Shown here: positions 45,770-57,508 of the stretch, piece after piece
Position numbering within the stretch: position 1 is the stretch's first letter
How the letters are laid out: each line of letters starts with the position of its first letter
Assembly (NCBI GenBank): GCA_036362985.1
Contig: JAYGXS010000004.1
Span: forward strand, 15,117,583 to 15,181,582
Source: Ligula intestinalis
Lineage: Eukaryota; Platyhelminthes; Cestoda; Diphyllobothriidea; Diphyllobothriidae
DNA: 64,000 nucleotides
Direction of reading: 5' to 3'
Program-made: the position numbers and the translations under genes
Notes under the pieces: generated by a model
Told to the model about the DNA's origin: nothing
Seen by the model: the letters and a program-made list of their open reading frames with translations, nothing else
The model's database searches: none

Positions 45770-47360
45770 AGAGATTCCACCGAGTAAGCACCCAAAATTC
45801 GTGAAAGATGTCCTAAATGTAGATAACTAGTTATAGCTCTCTTTAACAAAGGGTAGCTTTGCTGGGTTTTAATAATTTTGGGCAGCTTATTCCAGATTAA
45901 TATGGCGTTTACTGAAAAGAATTCCCGGTACTTAACTGTGCGTGCTTTAGGAAGAAATCAAAACAAATCTCGAGGACTTGCGCACCAAGAGTGCTCGAGC
46001 TACCTTATTGTACTGAGAAGATTAAAGATTTGGCCATTTCGTAGTTGAAACAGTAAAAATATACCCTTCTGTAATCTACTAAGCCACGGGGGATCCAGCT
46101 TTATAAGTTCGCACCTTTGTTGGTAGGCTGAGTTAGAGTGTTCTGTAGTGAAAACTCTTCGAATGAAGAAGTGCTGCACCGATTCTATTTTCGTCCGTTC
46201 ACAAGTATGCAGAAGACTGAATAGGGGCGAGCAATATTCAAGAGTAGGTATCACGTACATATCATAAAGGCTAGTTTTTATCTGTATGGTCTTAAAATTT
46301 CTAAGGATAAATCCGGTGGTTCGGCATGCTTTCGAGACTATCAGGGCACAGTGCTCTGACAGATTGAGACTATGAGAATAGGATGTGCCCAGATCCTTGA
46401 TAACACCTGGGACATTTAGTCTGTTACCATCTATGATTAATTTCCGTTGGTGATCGTCGCCAACAATCATAACGGAACATTTGTGCCATGAAAGGTTGAG
46501 GCACCATGTGCAACACCACTGGGCGAAGGCCTGAAGGTTCCTTTTTATCAACTCGACCATGATTTTGCGATCTGCGACGTTTAAATCATCAGCGTACATG
46601 AATGGTCTACAATACTAAAAACAATCTGGAACGCCGTTGACAAAAGCAAAATAGGAGCGGCCCTAGTACACTAGCCTGTATAACTCCACTTCTCACATGC
46701 GTGGGGTTGGAGATAACACTGGGAATTTTAACTCGTTGTGGGCGAACATCCAAATAGGAAGATATTAAGTTCAGAAGCTTGCTACCTATGCAGAAAGAGC
46801 TCAGTTTCAGAAGGAGGAGGTTATGATCAACCCGATCAAATGCCTTAGTAAAATCGAAATAGACGGTATAAAGGGCAAAACCGTTGTCGCTAGATTGAAG
46901 CAAATAATAAAAGAAAGAGAGCTGGCATGTGTCACAAGACCTTTTCTCGACAAAAATCCATGTTGAACTGCGCTAAGCAGGCTGTTTTCTGTCAAATGAC
47001 GCATCATTTTTTCTCTGATAAAGGTCTCCAATATCTTCGACGCTGCGGAAAATGTATTTTTTGGCCTAAAAATGTCAAATGACGTCGATTGGCCATGCTT
47101 GAGAAAAGGCATTGTGTGCGATTCCTTCCTTAACGAAGTAACCGTTCCGCTCTCAAGAGCAAGATTAAATATTTTACACAGAATACACGGAAAAATATCA
47201 TTCGCTTCAGCTTATAGGAGGTTAACTGGAACACCACCTGGTCCTGGTCTATGAGATTGCCGATAACGACGGATGGCTACCGTCACGTCCCAGACAGTTA
47301 AATGTATGAATTCAAGGATGGCCCCCGTCCAAGCCTTGATAGCCGGAAGGGCAGCGAAGG
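45770..47360 (-). pseudogene. Split LINE: reverse transcriptase and C-terminus
   Basis: Minus-strand frames: VWDVTVAIRRYRQSHRPGPG (47212-47400), FRPKNTFSAASKILETFIRE and AVQHGFLSRKG (46807-47112), YTVYFDFTKAFDRVDHNLLL with motif A, and SGVIQASVLGPLLF (46607-46903; the conserved G of QGSVLGP is A). A stop or frame change follows, then MYADDLNV with motif C (46000-46599, 199 codons), YVIPTLEYCSPLF and KIESVQHFFIRRVF. AILIWNKLPKIIKTQQ lies near 45.85 kb. Palm residues of motifs A and C are present, but the gene is broken in at least three places. Confidence 0.85.
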
Positions 47361-47379
47361 AGATTTTACTAACCGTTTT

Positions 47380-49869
47380 GGATAAGGCTGAATTATTCAA
47401 TGCTTTCTTTGCGAAGCATTTTACGACAGAATTCGAACCGCTCCCTTCGTTTCAACCATACTCAGACAATACTCTCGGGAACATTGATTTCTCCATCGAA
47501 TTAATTCGTAAGTGCAAAATTTGTCTAAAAATCTCGCACTCTTCGGGAACTTATGGTATCCCCAATTCAGTTATCAAAATAGTGTCAACTTTTCCCAAAT
47601 TACTTAGCCATATATTTTCAGTCTTTCTGTTAAATGGTTACTTTCCTGACACTTGGAAGACACCCATTTTTCTTCCAGTCTTTAAATCACGATCTCGTTC
47701 AGACATAAATAACTACCGCGGTGTTCATAAAGCCTCGGCCCTATCTTAACTTCTGGAGAAGATAATTTTTAATCAAATTCTCGATTTTTGCCTCAGAAAT
47801 AAGCTTTAAGTCACTTGCAGCATGGTTTTCTACCCGGAAGATCATGCGAAACGTGTCACTTAGCTTTTCTTAACCACGCCACTTCCCTCCGTAACGAACA
47901 GCAATTCATGGTTGTTATCTACTTTGACCTGAGCAACGCCTTCGACAAGGTACCGCACAGATGGCTTCTGGTAAAATTGGAAGCCATTGGCATTCGTCCC
48001 CCTCTCCTCCACTTCATCGGTTCCTACTTGTCTCACCACAGCCAGAATGTCCTAGTAGGTAATATTTACTCCACTTCTCAGCTGATCACGAGTGGCGTTT
48101 TTCAAGGCATTGTCTTGGGTCCTTTACTCTTCATTCTATACATAAACGTTATTTCGACTGTTCTAAAAATTTTCTACAATCTCATTTAAGCAGACGACCT
48201 CAAATGCATGTACTCATTTTCGAAGGACACGGCAAGTATATGCGTTGATAAAATAAATGCGGACCTACTTACACCCTCACGTTGGAGTGCTAACTGGCAG
48301 ATGAAATTCTCTCCATCCAAGTGTAGTTTCATGTGTTTCGGTCCCGCCAAGCTTCCTCGTCCCTTAGTCTTTCTAAATACTCCACTTTTAGAACGATCCA
48401 CTATAAAAGACTCAGGTCTAAGCTTCACAAGAAAAATAGCCTTTTCGCCTCATGCGGATCGAATATCTGCAAAGGCTGCACAGATATGTGGTTTTATATC
48501 ACACAATTTCTTCCTGCCGGAAATAAAGTTAAAACTTTATTGCATGTATGTTCTACCCGGCCTAGAATATTGCTGTCCCCTCTTTGGTCTAATTAATGCT
48601 TCTGGCCGCGGTAAGATTGAAAATGTACAGAGGGTTTTTACTCGCAAAATAGTCACGCTTCCTCGATCCACTCTTTCTTATACGGAGAGATGTCAATTAG
48701 CGAACATGACATTTCTTTGGGTCAGAAGACTCGAAGCGGGCCTCTGTTTCCTCTTTTGCGTTAACTCTACCCCTAACCTTCCACAGATTAACGCGCTCAT
48801 TCCCGCCGATCGACCTTATGTCACTCGTAATTCCTTCAGGATAATTGCACCCCCCTTAAGCTCCACTTCGAAAATTTCTCGCTCCTTTGCCTCCAAATAT
48901 GCCTTCCTCTGGAATAATATTCCCTCGAAATAAGGCTGTCGTCTAACGTAGCAGTTTATAAAGTCAAATAACGTAAACACTTTACTTCGGAAGATATAAA
49001 GTCCTTGTTATCCGTCTCCTTCCCAAACACACAACTGTGGGACTTTGAAAAGGGTCCCCTGGTATCTAAGGTGGTTATGTTTATATCAAAAAATTTTCTA
49101 TACATGTCTATTTCTTCCTCCTTTGAGTGATATTTGCAACGATGTTTGGTCTACTTCTCTGTCCAGTCATCATTGCCGTTTTATACATTCTCCGTTTTAC
49201 AACCCTAACGATAGGTTTCATGGTCTTTAGTCATGCTCGTGGTGGTTCTGCTATTTTCGCCAGCTCGTCGCTAAACTCCGCAGTCTACAAGGTCACATGT
49301 CCGGTGTTTCGTTGATGATCAGGTGACCTCTGCCGTTCACTCTCTTGTAGACCCTGTTGTCCGCGATGGCCTCCTCCGGTCTCACCTCCCTGATGGTTGA
49401 TCATGAAGCCGGTCGGGCGGTGTAACAATGGTGAACGACAGCCTCTGCTGTTATATGACTTGTCCAATTACAAGAAGCATTTCCAACCCTTATTCGTTCT
49501 TATCAACAGTCCTGTCTCATTTGCACTAAAATCAATCCTCTCAACCAACCCCTTAATTTTTTTGAAGCAGTTTTTTCTCCTACATTTTGTTTTTTTTAAG
49601 CGGGGGTTCGCTGAACTCCGCCCCAGCTTAAATGGTAGGAGTTTTTTCACTGCTTCCCCCTCAGTTCACCATGCGTTGACTATTATTTTAAAACGACGAT
49701 ATGTTGGTGAATATGAATTAATCTACCAACACTACTAAACGCTCCCGCTGTCTATGTGGTTGTTTCATGGAGAGCAGCATTTATGAACTTTGTATTTATT
49801 TTTCTACAGCACTTAGTTTGCAATGACGAGGCCCTGCGGGCCTAAAATATAAATTTATTTATTTATTTA
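47380..49869 (+). pseudogene. CR1-like LINE inserted in the older LINE (family of 55.5-58.2 kb)
   Basis: 5'-truncated. Frames: ELFNAFFAKHFTTEFEPLPS and GTYGIPNSVIKIVSTFP (to 47749), QHGFLPGRSCETCHLAFLN, VVIYFDLSNAFDKVPHRWLL with motif A, and GVFQGIVLGPLLFILYIN (47815-48189). ADDLKCMYSFSKD and the thumb, YVLPGLEYCCPLFGL and KIENVQRVFTRKI, to a stop follow (48208-48933). A single stop at 48187-48189 replaces the Tyr of YADD. The 3' UTR runs to a stem-loop at 49829 and an ATTT tail at 49851-49869. About 85% of residues match the LINE at 56131-57255. Confidence 0.85.
49829..49869 (+). other. LINE 3' stem-loop and ATTT tail
   Basis: aggccc-tgc-gggcct (49829-49843) forms a perfect 6-bp stem. aaaatata and a run of ttta units follow, then the sequence switches abruptly to the older minus-strand LINE. 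Confidence 0.8.
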
Positions 49870-50857
49870 GGAACTCATTGAAACTATCGGCGGTCAACTT
49901 AGCGTCAGCTATGGGGTTTCCTAAATTGTCTTGAAGTATGGGGTTTTGCGTTTTCCTCTGCGCTCTGACTGTGCGCGAAAAGAGTTTAGCAACATTTAGA
50001 GAGGGGTTTTTAGCGAAGTTGACCTCATCGGCTATCTGCTTTTCTTCGGAGAGCTTCTTTGGCTGCTCAAAGATCAGAGTGATCAAGGGCAGAACGGTTG
50101 ATGCAAACGAAGAGTGAGCCTGCGCAGCCTACGGCGGAAAGACAGAGGAAGGTACACTTCATCCTTGACATATATTACCTTCTTATGCGAGACAAATTAG
50201 AGGATGAGTGGATCCAGCACTTTGTACAGTGTAGCGGTACAAACATTTACATCCAAACATTGCAAATATTCAAACCAGTCCAGAGTGTTTAGATGTGTCA
50301 GTAATGCCACCATATTTGATGATCGGAAGTCATGATAAAAACTATATTTCTGGGAAAATGTTTCGTCGGCCTCGAGTTCTAGTGAAGTAACAACTGTGAG
50401 ATAGTCTGAATTTCCAAGGACGTCTAAGTGTGACACTGAAAGTGGCTCGCACCCCCTACAGAAAGTGTGGTCCAGTATGTTTGTAACTCGAATGGGAAAA
50501 TTTACTACCTGATCCCACATGCCGATATCTACAGCCTCCAGTAAGTTCTCAAAATTTGAAGGACCAAACGGTGGAAACCAGTGCACTTCAGGAAGATTAA
50601 AGTCACCTGCAATGAAGCAATATTAAAGATGCACGTCGGCTGCGGCATGACATGTCTGCGAGAGACAAAGATCGTAGTCCGCATTGGCATTAGGTGGGCG
50701 ATAATCACAGCCAACGAGTAAGGAGTATTTATTCTTCAGAACAACTCGTAGCCAGCAGCTCTCCTCCATCGCCGTAAATTGTGGAAAGTCCAACGTGAGG
50801 AATGTAAGTGGCTGCTTTATAAAGATGCACCTACTTTTCTTACTCCACTAAACGGGC
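49870..50857 (-). pseudogene. Split LINE: endonuclease C-terminus and linker
   Basis: Minus-strand frames: CIFIKQPLTFL, VVLKNKYSLLVGCDYRPPNA, AGDFNLPEVHWFPPFGPSN (GDFN motif, about 50.6 kb), RVTNILDHTFCRGCEPLSVS, and SHLDVLGNSDYLTVVTSLEL (SDY where the family has SDH). Then the 75-codon frame 49859-50086 with PKKLSEEKQIADEVNFAKNP and KLTADSFNEFLN, which would lead into the RT at 47.3 kb. The 129-codon frame 50197-50586 is mostly open. The active-site His change suggests that decay of the nuclease had begun. Confidence 0.75.
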
Positions 50858-53800
50858 ACCTTTTCCTCAATTTTCAAGCAAATCTGCCGCCAAACAATAA
50901 TCCTTATGTATTTAACAATTATATTTCGGCTAATTGTAGACTACAGCAACCTTGATTTCCGCCTTTTGTTTCTTCCATGCCATTTCCCTCTCCACCACCA
51001 AGTTTTCCTTTTTTATAAATACGGATGAGCGTAACCTGCACCTCAGGGATACGCTCAGTGTAGTTTTTCTGAATGCGAGATCAGTTGTAAATAAAATGAC
51101 AGAGCTCAGAAAGGTAGCTTCTGAGCTTGATCCAGATGTTATTTGTATCACTGAATCTTGGGCTCACTCTCTTATCTCTGACTCAACGCTCGCTATAGAT
51201 AACTTTAGTTTGTACCGATAATATCGCATTGAAAAACGTGGCGGTGGTTGCCTTCTTTATATCGAATCATCTTTTGTACATTTCCCGTTTCATCTGAGCA
51301 TTTCATCGTTTTCGGGAGATGTTTGCTTTCAGTCATCCTCCCACACAATAAAAAGCTGTAATTGGTTCCCCCATGTTATTCTGGTAATAGACTTAAAAAA
51401 ATACGGGAGCAACTTAAGGATCCGTCTTATAGCTCTTTGTCGGTGCACTTAAGGATACCGCAAATATTTGAATTAGCGCTAAAAATAAGGCTTGCACGAG
51501 ATAGGCGTAGCGAGTCACTGGCACTAAATGATGCTAACTCTTCCAAATCCGTTGCTCAAGTCTTCTGTTTTCGGTCATCCGCTAAGCTTCAGAAAGTCAT
51601 TCCGCCTTTACTTGATAGTAGTAATCATTTTGTTACAGAGGATTCGGCCAAAGCAGAAATGTTAAATTCCTTCTTCGCCAAGTTCTTTACAATTGAAACT
51701 AGTGCAACACCCGAAATACCTCTGATGTGTGATGCAAATCTCACTTCGATTGATTTCTCACCTACAAGTATTCATAAAGAAATAGGTCGACTCAAAAATT
51801 CACATTCAGTCGGGACGGATAACATTCCAAACTCATTTATTAAGCAACTAAGAGATTTTCCTCCTTTACTGAGCAAATTATTTACAATATTTCTCGAAAA
51901 CGGTTTTTTTCCTGATTCTTTGAAACTTCTATTGTAATTGCAGTTTTTAAATTTGGTTCCAGATCTGACATTAAAAATTATCGCGGTGTTCATAAAACAC
52001 CTTCTCTAGCTTAACTGTTTGAAAAATAAATCACCAATAAAATTACAGATTTTTGCATAAACAATCAAATATTAAATATATCTCAGCATGGTTTTTTACC
52101 GGACCGATCTTGTGAAACATGTCATATGTCTTTTCTTAATCTCCTCACTTCTCTTCGTAACGATCATTGATCTGTGGTGGTCATCTATTTTGATCTTAGT
52201 AAGGCATTTAATAAAGTACCTCATAGGAGACTACTAGCCAAACTAAAGGCTATAGGATTTTGTAGTCCTCTTATTGAATTTATTACATCATATTTTTCTA
52301 ATCGAAAACAACAGGTCTTAGTGGGGTCCTCATACGCTACCCCTACCGCTATTTTAAGCGGTGTCCTTCAAGGTACCGTTCTGGGCCCCCTGTTGTTCTT
52401 GCCTTATATAAATAATATTTCAACAATAGTTAAACACTCTCAATCGTGTATATACGCGGACGACTTGAAATGTGCATGCTCCTTTTCTAATTCTACGGCT
52501 GAGCGAAGCTTAGAAGGCATTCATTTGGATTTGGACGCTCTATCTGCGTGAAGCTCCACGTGGCAGATGGAGTTCTCGCCTTCTAATTGCCAGTTCATGT
52601 GTTTTGGGCCTAAAAAGGCTGCCACAGCCTATCATTCTTCAAGATTGCCTCATGACTGAACGTTCTAACATTAAAGACTTAGGTTTAAGCTACACCAATA
52701 AATTAGATCTTTCACCTCACACTAATAGAATTGCAGCAAAAGCCGCTCAGAGATGCGGCTTCATCTCATATAATTTCTACCTTCCCGAAATGAAGCTGAC
52801 TTTATCTTATGTATGTGCTTCCTATTCTCGAATACTGTTGTCCATTCTTCGGTCTAATGAACGAATCTAGCCGTTCAAAAATTGAAAGTGTCCAAAGAAG
52901 ATTCACTAAAAGGGTCCTCTATCCGGCATTTTCTGGTACTTCCTACTCAGATAGATGTGAGGTAGCGAAACTGAAATTTCTTTGGGTCAGGAGACTGGAA
53001 GCAGGGTTTTGTTTCCTGTTTCGCCTTAATAATAGTTCAAATCTCCCCAAGATTTCTGCCCTTTCTCCCGTTACTCGCCATTACAACCTAAGAAATTCAA
53101 CGTTGATTATACCTCCTCCTGCTTCTTCCACTTCTAAACGATCTCTATTTTTTGCTTCTAGATATAGCTATCTTTGGAATAATTTGCCGATTGATATTCG
53201 GGCGTTGACTAGTCTATGTGCATTCAAGCGAAGACTGCACATTTATCTTAACACTGAATCTATTAACCTCTTGTTTTCCTCATCTGTTCCAGGCAGCTTT
53301 CTCCATGATCCCGAGAAAGGACCATCGGGAATTTAGGATCCCTTCTTGAAACTACCTTTCTCTGACTCGTGTTTTCCGGAATCAGGGCCTTATATTTGGT
53401 CACATATCAGACATCCCCAATGATTGCATTGTAGATTTGACGGACTTTTGGATGTCATACGGCGGTGCCACACCCGTTTGGGAACCCGAGTGTAGTGCCG
53501 AGAACCCGTCTATACCAGTAATGTTTCGTTAATACCTATTATTCTGCCCCACGCTCAGCTTCAACTGAGTTTGCTTCCAAGGCCCCCGCCTTACTTACAG
53601 AGGCAGTGGGTACCAGAATATATAGTCAGAATCTAGATAACGATGTGGCTCATCTGTGTGTGCCCTTGAAATTCACCTTACGCATGACACTGCTATATTC
53701 TTTTTTTCGAAGCTAACAAATTCGCTTCTAAACCGTTATGCTCGTCTTATAGCTATAGACTACGGATACTGTTCGTTAAACCAATTATTTCTAGTACTTC

Positions 53801-53867
53801 GTGTTATCGAATTTTTGGTTTATTGATGAGGCCCATGGGGCCTAAAACATACAACTTACTATTACTA
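50858..53867 (+). pseudogene. CR1-like LINE inserted in the older LINE, longest copy
   Basis: Endonuclease N-terminus LSVVFLNARSVVNKMTELRK and DPDVICITESWAHSLISDST (50952-51221), a stop, KRGGGCLLYIESSF, then loss of most of the nuclease core. Linker and RT lead-in follow: RLKKIREQLKDPSYSSLSVH and EMLNSFFAKFFTIE (51362-51937). RT: MVVIYFDLSKAFNKVPHRRL with motif A, SGVLQGTVLGPLLFLPYINN, and CIYADDLKCACSFS with intact YADD (52174-52551). Thumb and C-terminus: YVLPILEYCCPFFGL and KIESVQRRFTKRV, to WNNLPIDIRALTSLCAFKRR (52809-53336). Internal deletion plus several frame breaks. The 3' UTR ends in the stem-loop at 53829. Confidence 0.85.
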
Positions 53868-53869
53868 CT
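53829..53869 (+). other. LINE 3' stem-loop and short-repeat tail
   Basis: aggccc-atg-gggcct (53829-53843) is a perfect 6-bp stem, followed by aaaacatacaac and attact-type repeats. The next bases belong to the older minus-strand LINE (endonuclease N-terminus). Confidence 0.75.
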
Positions 53870-54650
53870 CTGCCACGGCCATTGTTTCGATCATTCCGAT
53901 TGCATGCATAGCCTAGAACAAAAAGTTCAGAGTCAGGTACACAGGCCGATGCCCATGTCTCGGTTACCATAACAATGTCTGGGTGGTTGACGAAAACCAG
54001 AGTCTGGAGCAGCGGCATTTTATTAAGCAGTGATTTGGCATTTAAAAAGACCAATTTAAGAGGGCATATCTTAGGTTTCGGTGTCGGGACAGCTAGGCTG
54101 TCGCTGTTTCCGGCTTCGACCAGAGATATGTCCTTTTGACTTGATTTATTTGTTCCTTTCTTATTTTGACATTTTTCTCGCCATTGGTTCTCCGTTTCTC
54201 CAGCTCTATTATTAACTGTCTCATCCTCATCCGCTCTTTTAACTTGTAATCCGGCTGAAAAAAAAACTTGCGAATGCAGACTACGTAAGGATGGTTTGCG
54301 CTCTAGAAAAAGTTGCGCCTGTGCTTCAGTTTCTAAAATAACTTTAAGAGGTCATGGCTGATAATTTGATTCTGGAGCTGTTGGAGCCTTCCCTATTCAA
54401 AATGTCTTAAGAATGCGGAATGACTCGCCTGGTTTTAGTAACGGTTTGGCGTACTCTCTCTTAAGACCCACGTCATGGTTAAATCGTTCCTGTGGAGTTG
54501 TCGAAGCAGACTCTAGTGCCCCTTTACAACTATTTTCTGCTTGCGAATCATTGGGGCATCTGTTGCGAGCTCATGTGCTTCGTGCGAGCTCAGCTGCTCT
54601 TCTTCTTTTCCATAACACAGGATCTAGACTTTTAATGGACCATAGTTAGG
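53868..54650 (-). pseudogene. Split LINE: ORF1-like region and endonuclease N-terminus
   Basis: The minus-strand frame 53842-54054 reads MVFLNAKSLLNKMPLLQTLV, then DIVMVTETWASACVPDSE and GYACNRNDRNNGRGR. This is the start of a CR1 endonuclease, with the catalytic Glu of TETW, and it is cut off at the insertion site. Upstream (54.06-54.65 kb) a decayed charged region reads NNRAGETENQWREKCQNKKG and REYAKPLLKPGESFRILK, probably the end of ORF1 or the spacer before ORF2. The plus-strand frame 54413-54649 is its shadow. Confidence 0.7.
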
Positions 54651-54659
54651 TAACAATGA

Positions 54660-55490
54660 CCAAAACTGATATCAGCCAATTCACCTGGGTCAGATGAAAT
54701 ACCTGCGCTTGCCTTTAGAGAACTTGTTAACGAGCTGTGCGAACCACTGGCTATCATATTTCAAAAGTCTTTTTTAATGAAACAACTGTGGGCATTCAGC
54801 ACCTAGAAATATTAGGGCAATTCACTACATGAGTGCTAAAATTGCCCTCTAAGCAGTTTAACTTACATCGCGTTTAAAATAGTGAAGCGTGCTAGCATGA
54901 GTCATTGAATGGAATCTATGGAAAGAAATGAGATATTATCCGACACCCAAACGGCTTTCGGCCAGGCTGCTCTTGCCTCAAAACTGCACTTCACTCGCAT
55001 GAGAAACGGAGAAAGCCTTTGATAGCGTACCATATAGGCTGATTTTATAATACATTTGTGCCGCAGGAATTCAGGAAAGCATTTTCAAAGAGACAAGAAG
55101 TTTCTATTCCTACGGAGAACAGAAAACAGTTGTTAGAAAGTCTATCTTGAAATGGGCAAAAGTGAAAATTGGTGCCCCAGCGGGTTATGTTTTATGACCG
55201 CTAGTTTCCTAATCTACGTATACGACTGCCCGGATGACGAAGACTGTGAAAAGGTCATGGCTGCAGGTGACATATTATATGGACTTAAGTTAGCAACGCT
55301 GACTTTGCATTACGTTTGCAGCCAAATATCCACAAAGAGGTTGGTCGAAAACATAGGTTGCCCAAGTCTGTGGCTTTGCACATTAGTCTCAAGCGTAAAG
55401 TATCTCAGAAACACAAGTATTTTACGAACAGAAGCAAGTATGCGTGCCACAGGTTCTTGTCGTAAAAAACAGAAGACATAATCATTAAAC
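54660..55490 (+). pseudogene. CR1-like LINE, strongly decayed RT relic
   Basis: Plus-strand frames: SPGSDEIPALAFRELVNELC and EPLAIIFQKSFLMKQLW, ERNEILSDTQTAFGQAALAS, KAFDSVPYRLIL with motif A remains, VKIGAPAGLCFMTASFLIYV, and YDCPDDEDCEKVMAAGDILY (55152-55481). The last replaces the FADD of motif C by AAGD. Segments between blocks are missing. It is a different LINE lineage from its neighbours, closer in its motifs to the C-terminal fragment at 44061-44712. Confidence 0.65.
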
Positions 55491-55525
55491 GGTGATTTTA
55501 TTCGTCTGAGCTTTCGACTCCAAAC

Positions 55526-55578
55526 AAGAATAATAATAATATAATCATAATTTGTATATTTAAGGCCCAAGGGGCCCT
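55526..55578 (-). other. LINE 3' stem-loop and ATT tail (minus strand)
   Basis: On the minus strand, an agggcccc-tt-gggcct stem (55578-55563, one extra C) is followed by taaatatac and tattatt units down to about 55526. It marks the 3' end of the minus-strand LINE at 55526-58210. Confidence 0.7.
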
Positions 55579-56130
55579 GTCGTTACAAACTTAGTGCTAT
55601 CATGAAAATAAAAATAATAATGATAAGCAGTGAACTCTTATAAATAATTGTCATCGGCAGTAAAAAAAACTCCTAGATCGGTGGATGAGTTCAGCGGGCC
55701 ACCGAGTTCAAAAAAAGTTTAGGAGAAAAAACTGCCTTAATAGGTAAAAGGGTTTGATGTGGTTAGTTTGGGACCTGATGTTGAGGGTTCGGGACGTTTA
55801 TGGTCATGGGAAAAAATAATATATCGTTGAGTTAGGAAGGGGTCATCCGGAAGGCAGGAGAAGGCAGTAGAAGTCAAGGCAACATCATCGAGTTGCGACC
55901 CACCAGATTCCAGAGCCAATCGCGAAGACCACAGCGAAGGTTGCAAAAACGGAGAAGAATTCGCAGCCCTTGGAAGTGATGCTTGACTCTGTAGAGGGAA
56001 ATGCTAACATATTTAGAAACCATTTTAGTATCCTGGGAAGAGCTTCAAATGCCAGGAGGACCCTTTTCAAAGCTTACAACTTGCGTGTTTGGAAAGGAAA
56101 CAGACAGTAACGACTTTATTTCCTCTAAAT

Positions 56131-57255
56131 TTAAATGCTTATATAATTTGCCTTTAAAAATCGACAGTGTAGAAGACAGTCTAATATCGAGAGGGAGGTT
56201 GTTCCAAATAAAAGCATATTTGGAGGTAAAAAACGAGAACGGTTAGATGTGGAGCTACGGTGTGGTAAAATTATCATGGAAGAGTTACGAGTGGCGTAAG
56301 GTCGGTCAACTGGAAGGAGAGCGTTAATTTGTGGGAGATTAGGACTATTGTTAACGCGAAACAGAAAGCATAGACCAGCTTCGAGTCTTCTTATCCAAAG
56401 AAATTTCATGTTTGCTAATTGACATCTATCTGTATAACACATACCAGACCCAGAAACAGAAAATATTTTACGAGTGAAAACTCGCTGAACTTTTTCAATC
56501 TTACTACGGTCATGCTGGGTCATGAGGCCAAAAAGCGGGCAGCAGTATTCTAGTATAGGAAGAACAAACATGCGGTATAGTTTTAACTTCATTTCTGGAA
56601 GGAAAAAGTTATGCGATATAAACCCACATATCTGTGCGGCCTTGGCAGAAATTCGATCTGCATGAGGTGATAATGCAAGCTTATTCGTGTAAGTAAGACC
56701 CAAATCCTTTATCGTAGATCTTTCTAACAGTGGACTATTTTGGAAGATAATGGGTCCAGGAAGCCTTGCGGGACCAAAACTCAAGAAACTACATTTTGAT
56801 GGAGAAAACTCCATCTGCCATGTTGCGCTCCAACTTGAGAGAGTACGCAAGTCTGCGTTAACTTTATCAACACAAGTACTGGCCGTGTCCTTAGAAAATG
56901 AGTAAATACACTTAAGGTCATCAGCATAAATGAAATTTTCCGAATTATTTAGCACTGTTGAAATTTCATTTATGTAAAGAATGAAAAGGAGGGGACCTAA
57001 AACCGTGCCTTGTAATACACCACTCGTTATCGGCTGAGGCATCGAGTAGCTATTGCCTACTAAGACCTTCTGGCTGCGGTTAGACTGGTAGCAGGCAATG
57101 AAATCGAGGAGAGGAGGCCTGATGCCTAGGGCTTCCAGTTTCACTAAAAGGTGCCTATGATGCACCTTGTCAAAAGCTTTACTAAGGTCAAAGTAAATCA
57201 CGATGACTAATTGCTGTTCATTATGAAGTGAAGTAACCAGGTTAAGGAATGCCAA
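56131..57255 (-). pseudogene. LINE reverse transcriptase, palm to C-terminus (374 codons open)
   Basis: Longest open frame of the window. Motif A VIVIYFDLSKAFDKVHHRHL; SGVLQGTVLGPLLFILYINE; motif C NFIYADDLKCIYSFSKDT with both Asp; WQMEFSPSKCSFLSFGP; then YTNKLALSPHADRISAKAAQ, FVLPILEYCCPLFGL and KIEKVQRVFTRKIF. A late frame change replaces the true end, which continues in another frame as WNNLPLDIRLSSTLSIFKGK and FEKGPPGI to a stop near 56.05 kb. It would act in target-primed reverse transcription. It lacks its own N-terminus. Confidence 0.85.
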
Positions 57256-57508
57256 GTGGCAGGTTTCGCATGATCTTCCAGGTAGAAATCCATGCTGTGG
57301 GGCACTTAATAGTTTATTTTCTACACAAAAATCGAGAATTTGATTAAAAATGATCTTTTCCAGAAGTTTAGCTAGGGCCGGGGTTTATGAACACCTCGGT
57401 AGTTATTTACGTCCGAACGAGATCCTGACTTGAAGACTGGAAGAATAATAGATGTCTTCCATGAGTCAGGAAAGAAACCGTTTAGAAGATAAGCTGAGAA
57501 TAGATAAC

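Larger units (their letters stand above)
45290..54650 (-). mobile_element. Old CR1-like LINE split by two nested LINE insertions
   Basis: Three minus-strand pieces keep the correct order of one LINE: ORF1/endonuclease N-terminus (54650-53868), endonuclease C-terminus and linker (50857-49870), RT to C-terminus (about 47380-45770) and 3' sequence to about 45290. The interruptions are two plus-strand LINEs, about 47380-49869 and 50858-53867, each ending in its own stem-loop and A/T-rich tail exactly at the junction. This shows the split element is older than both. Junctions near 47.33-47.38 and 50.85 kb are approximate. Confidence 0.75.
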
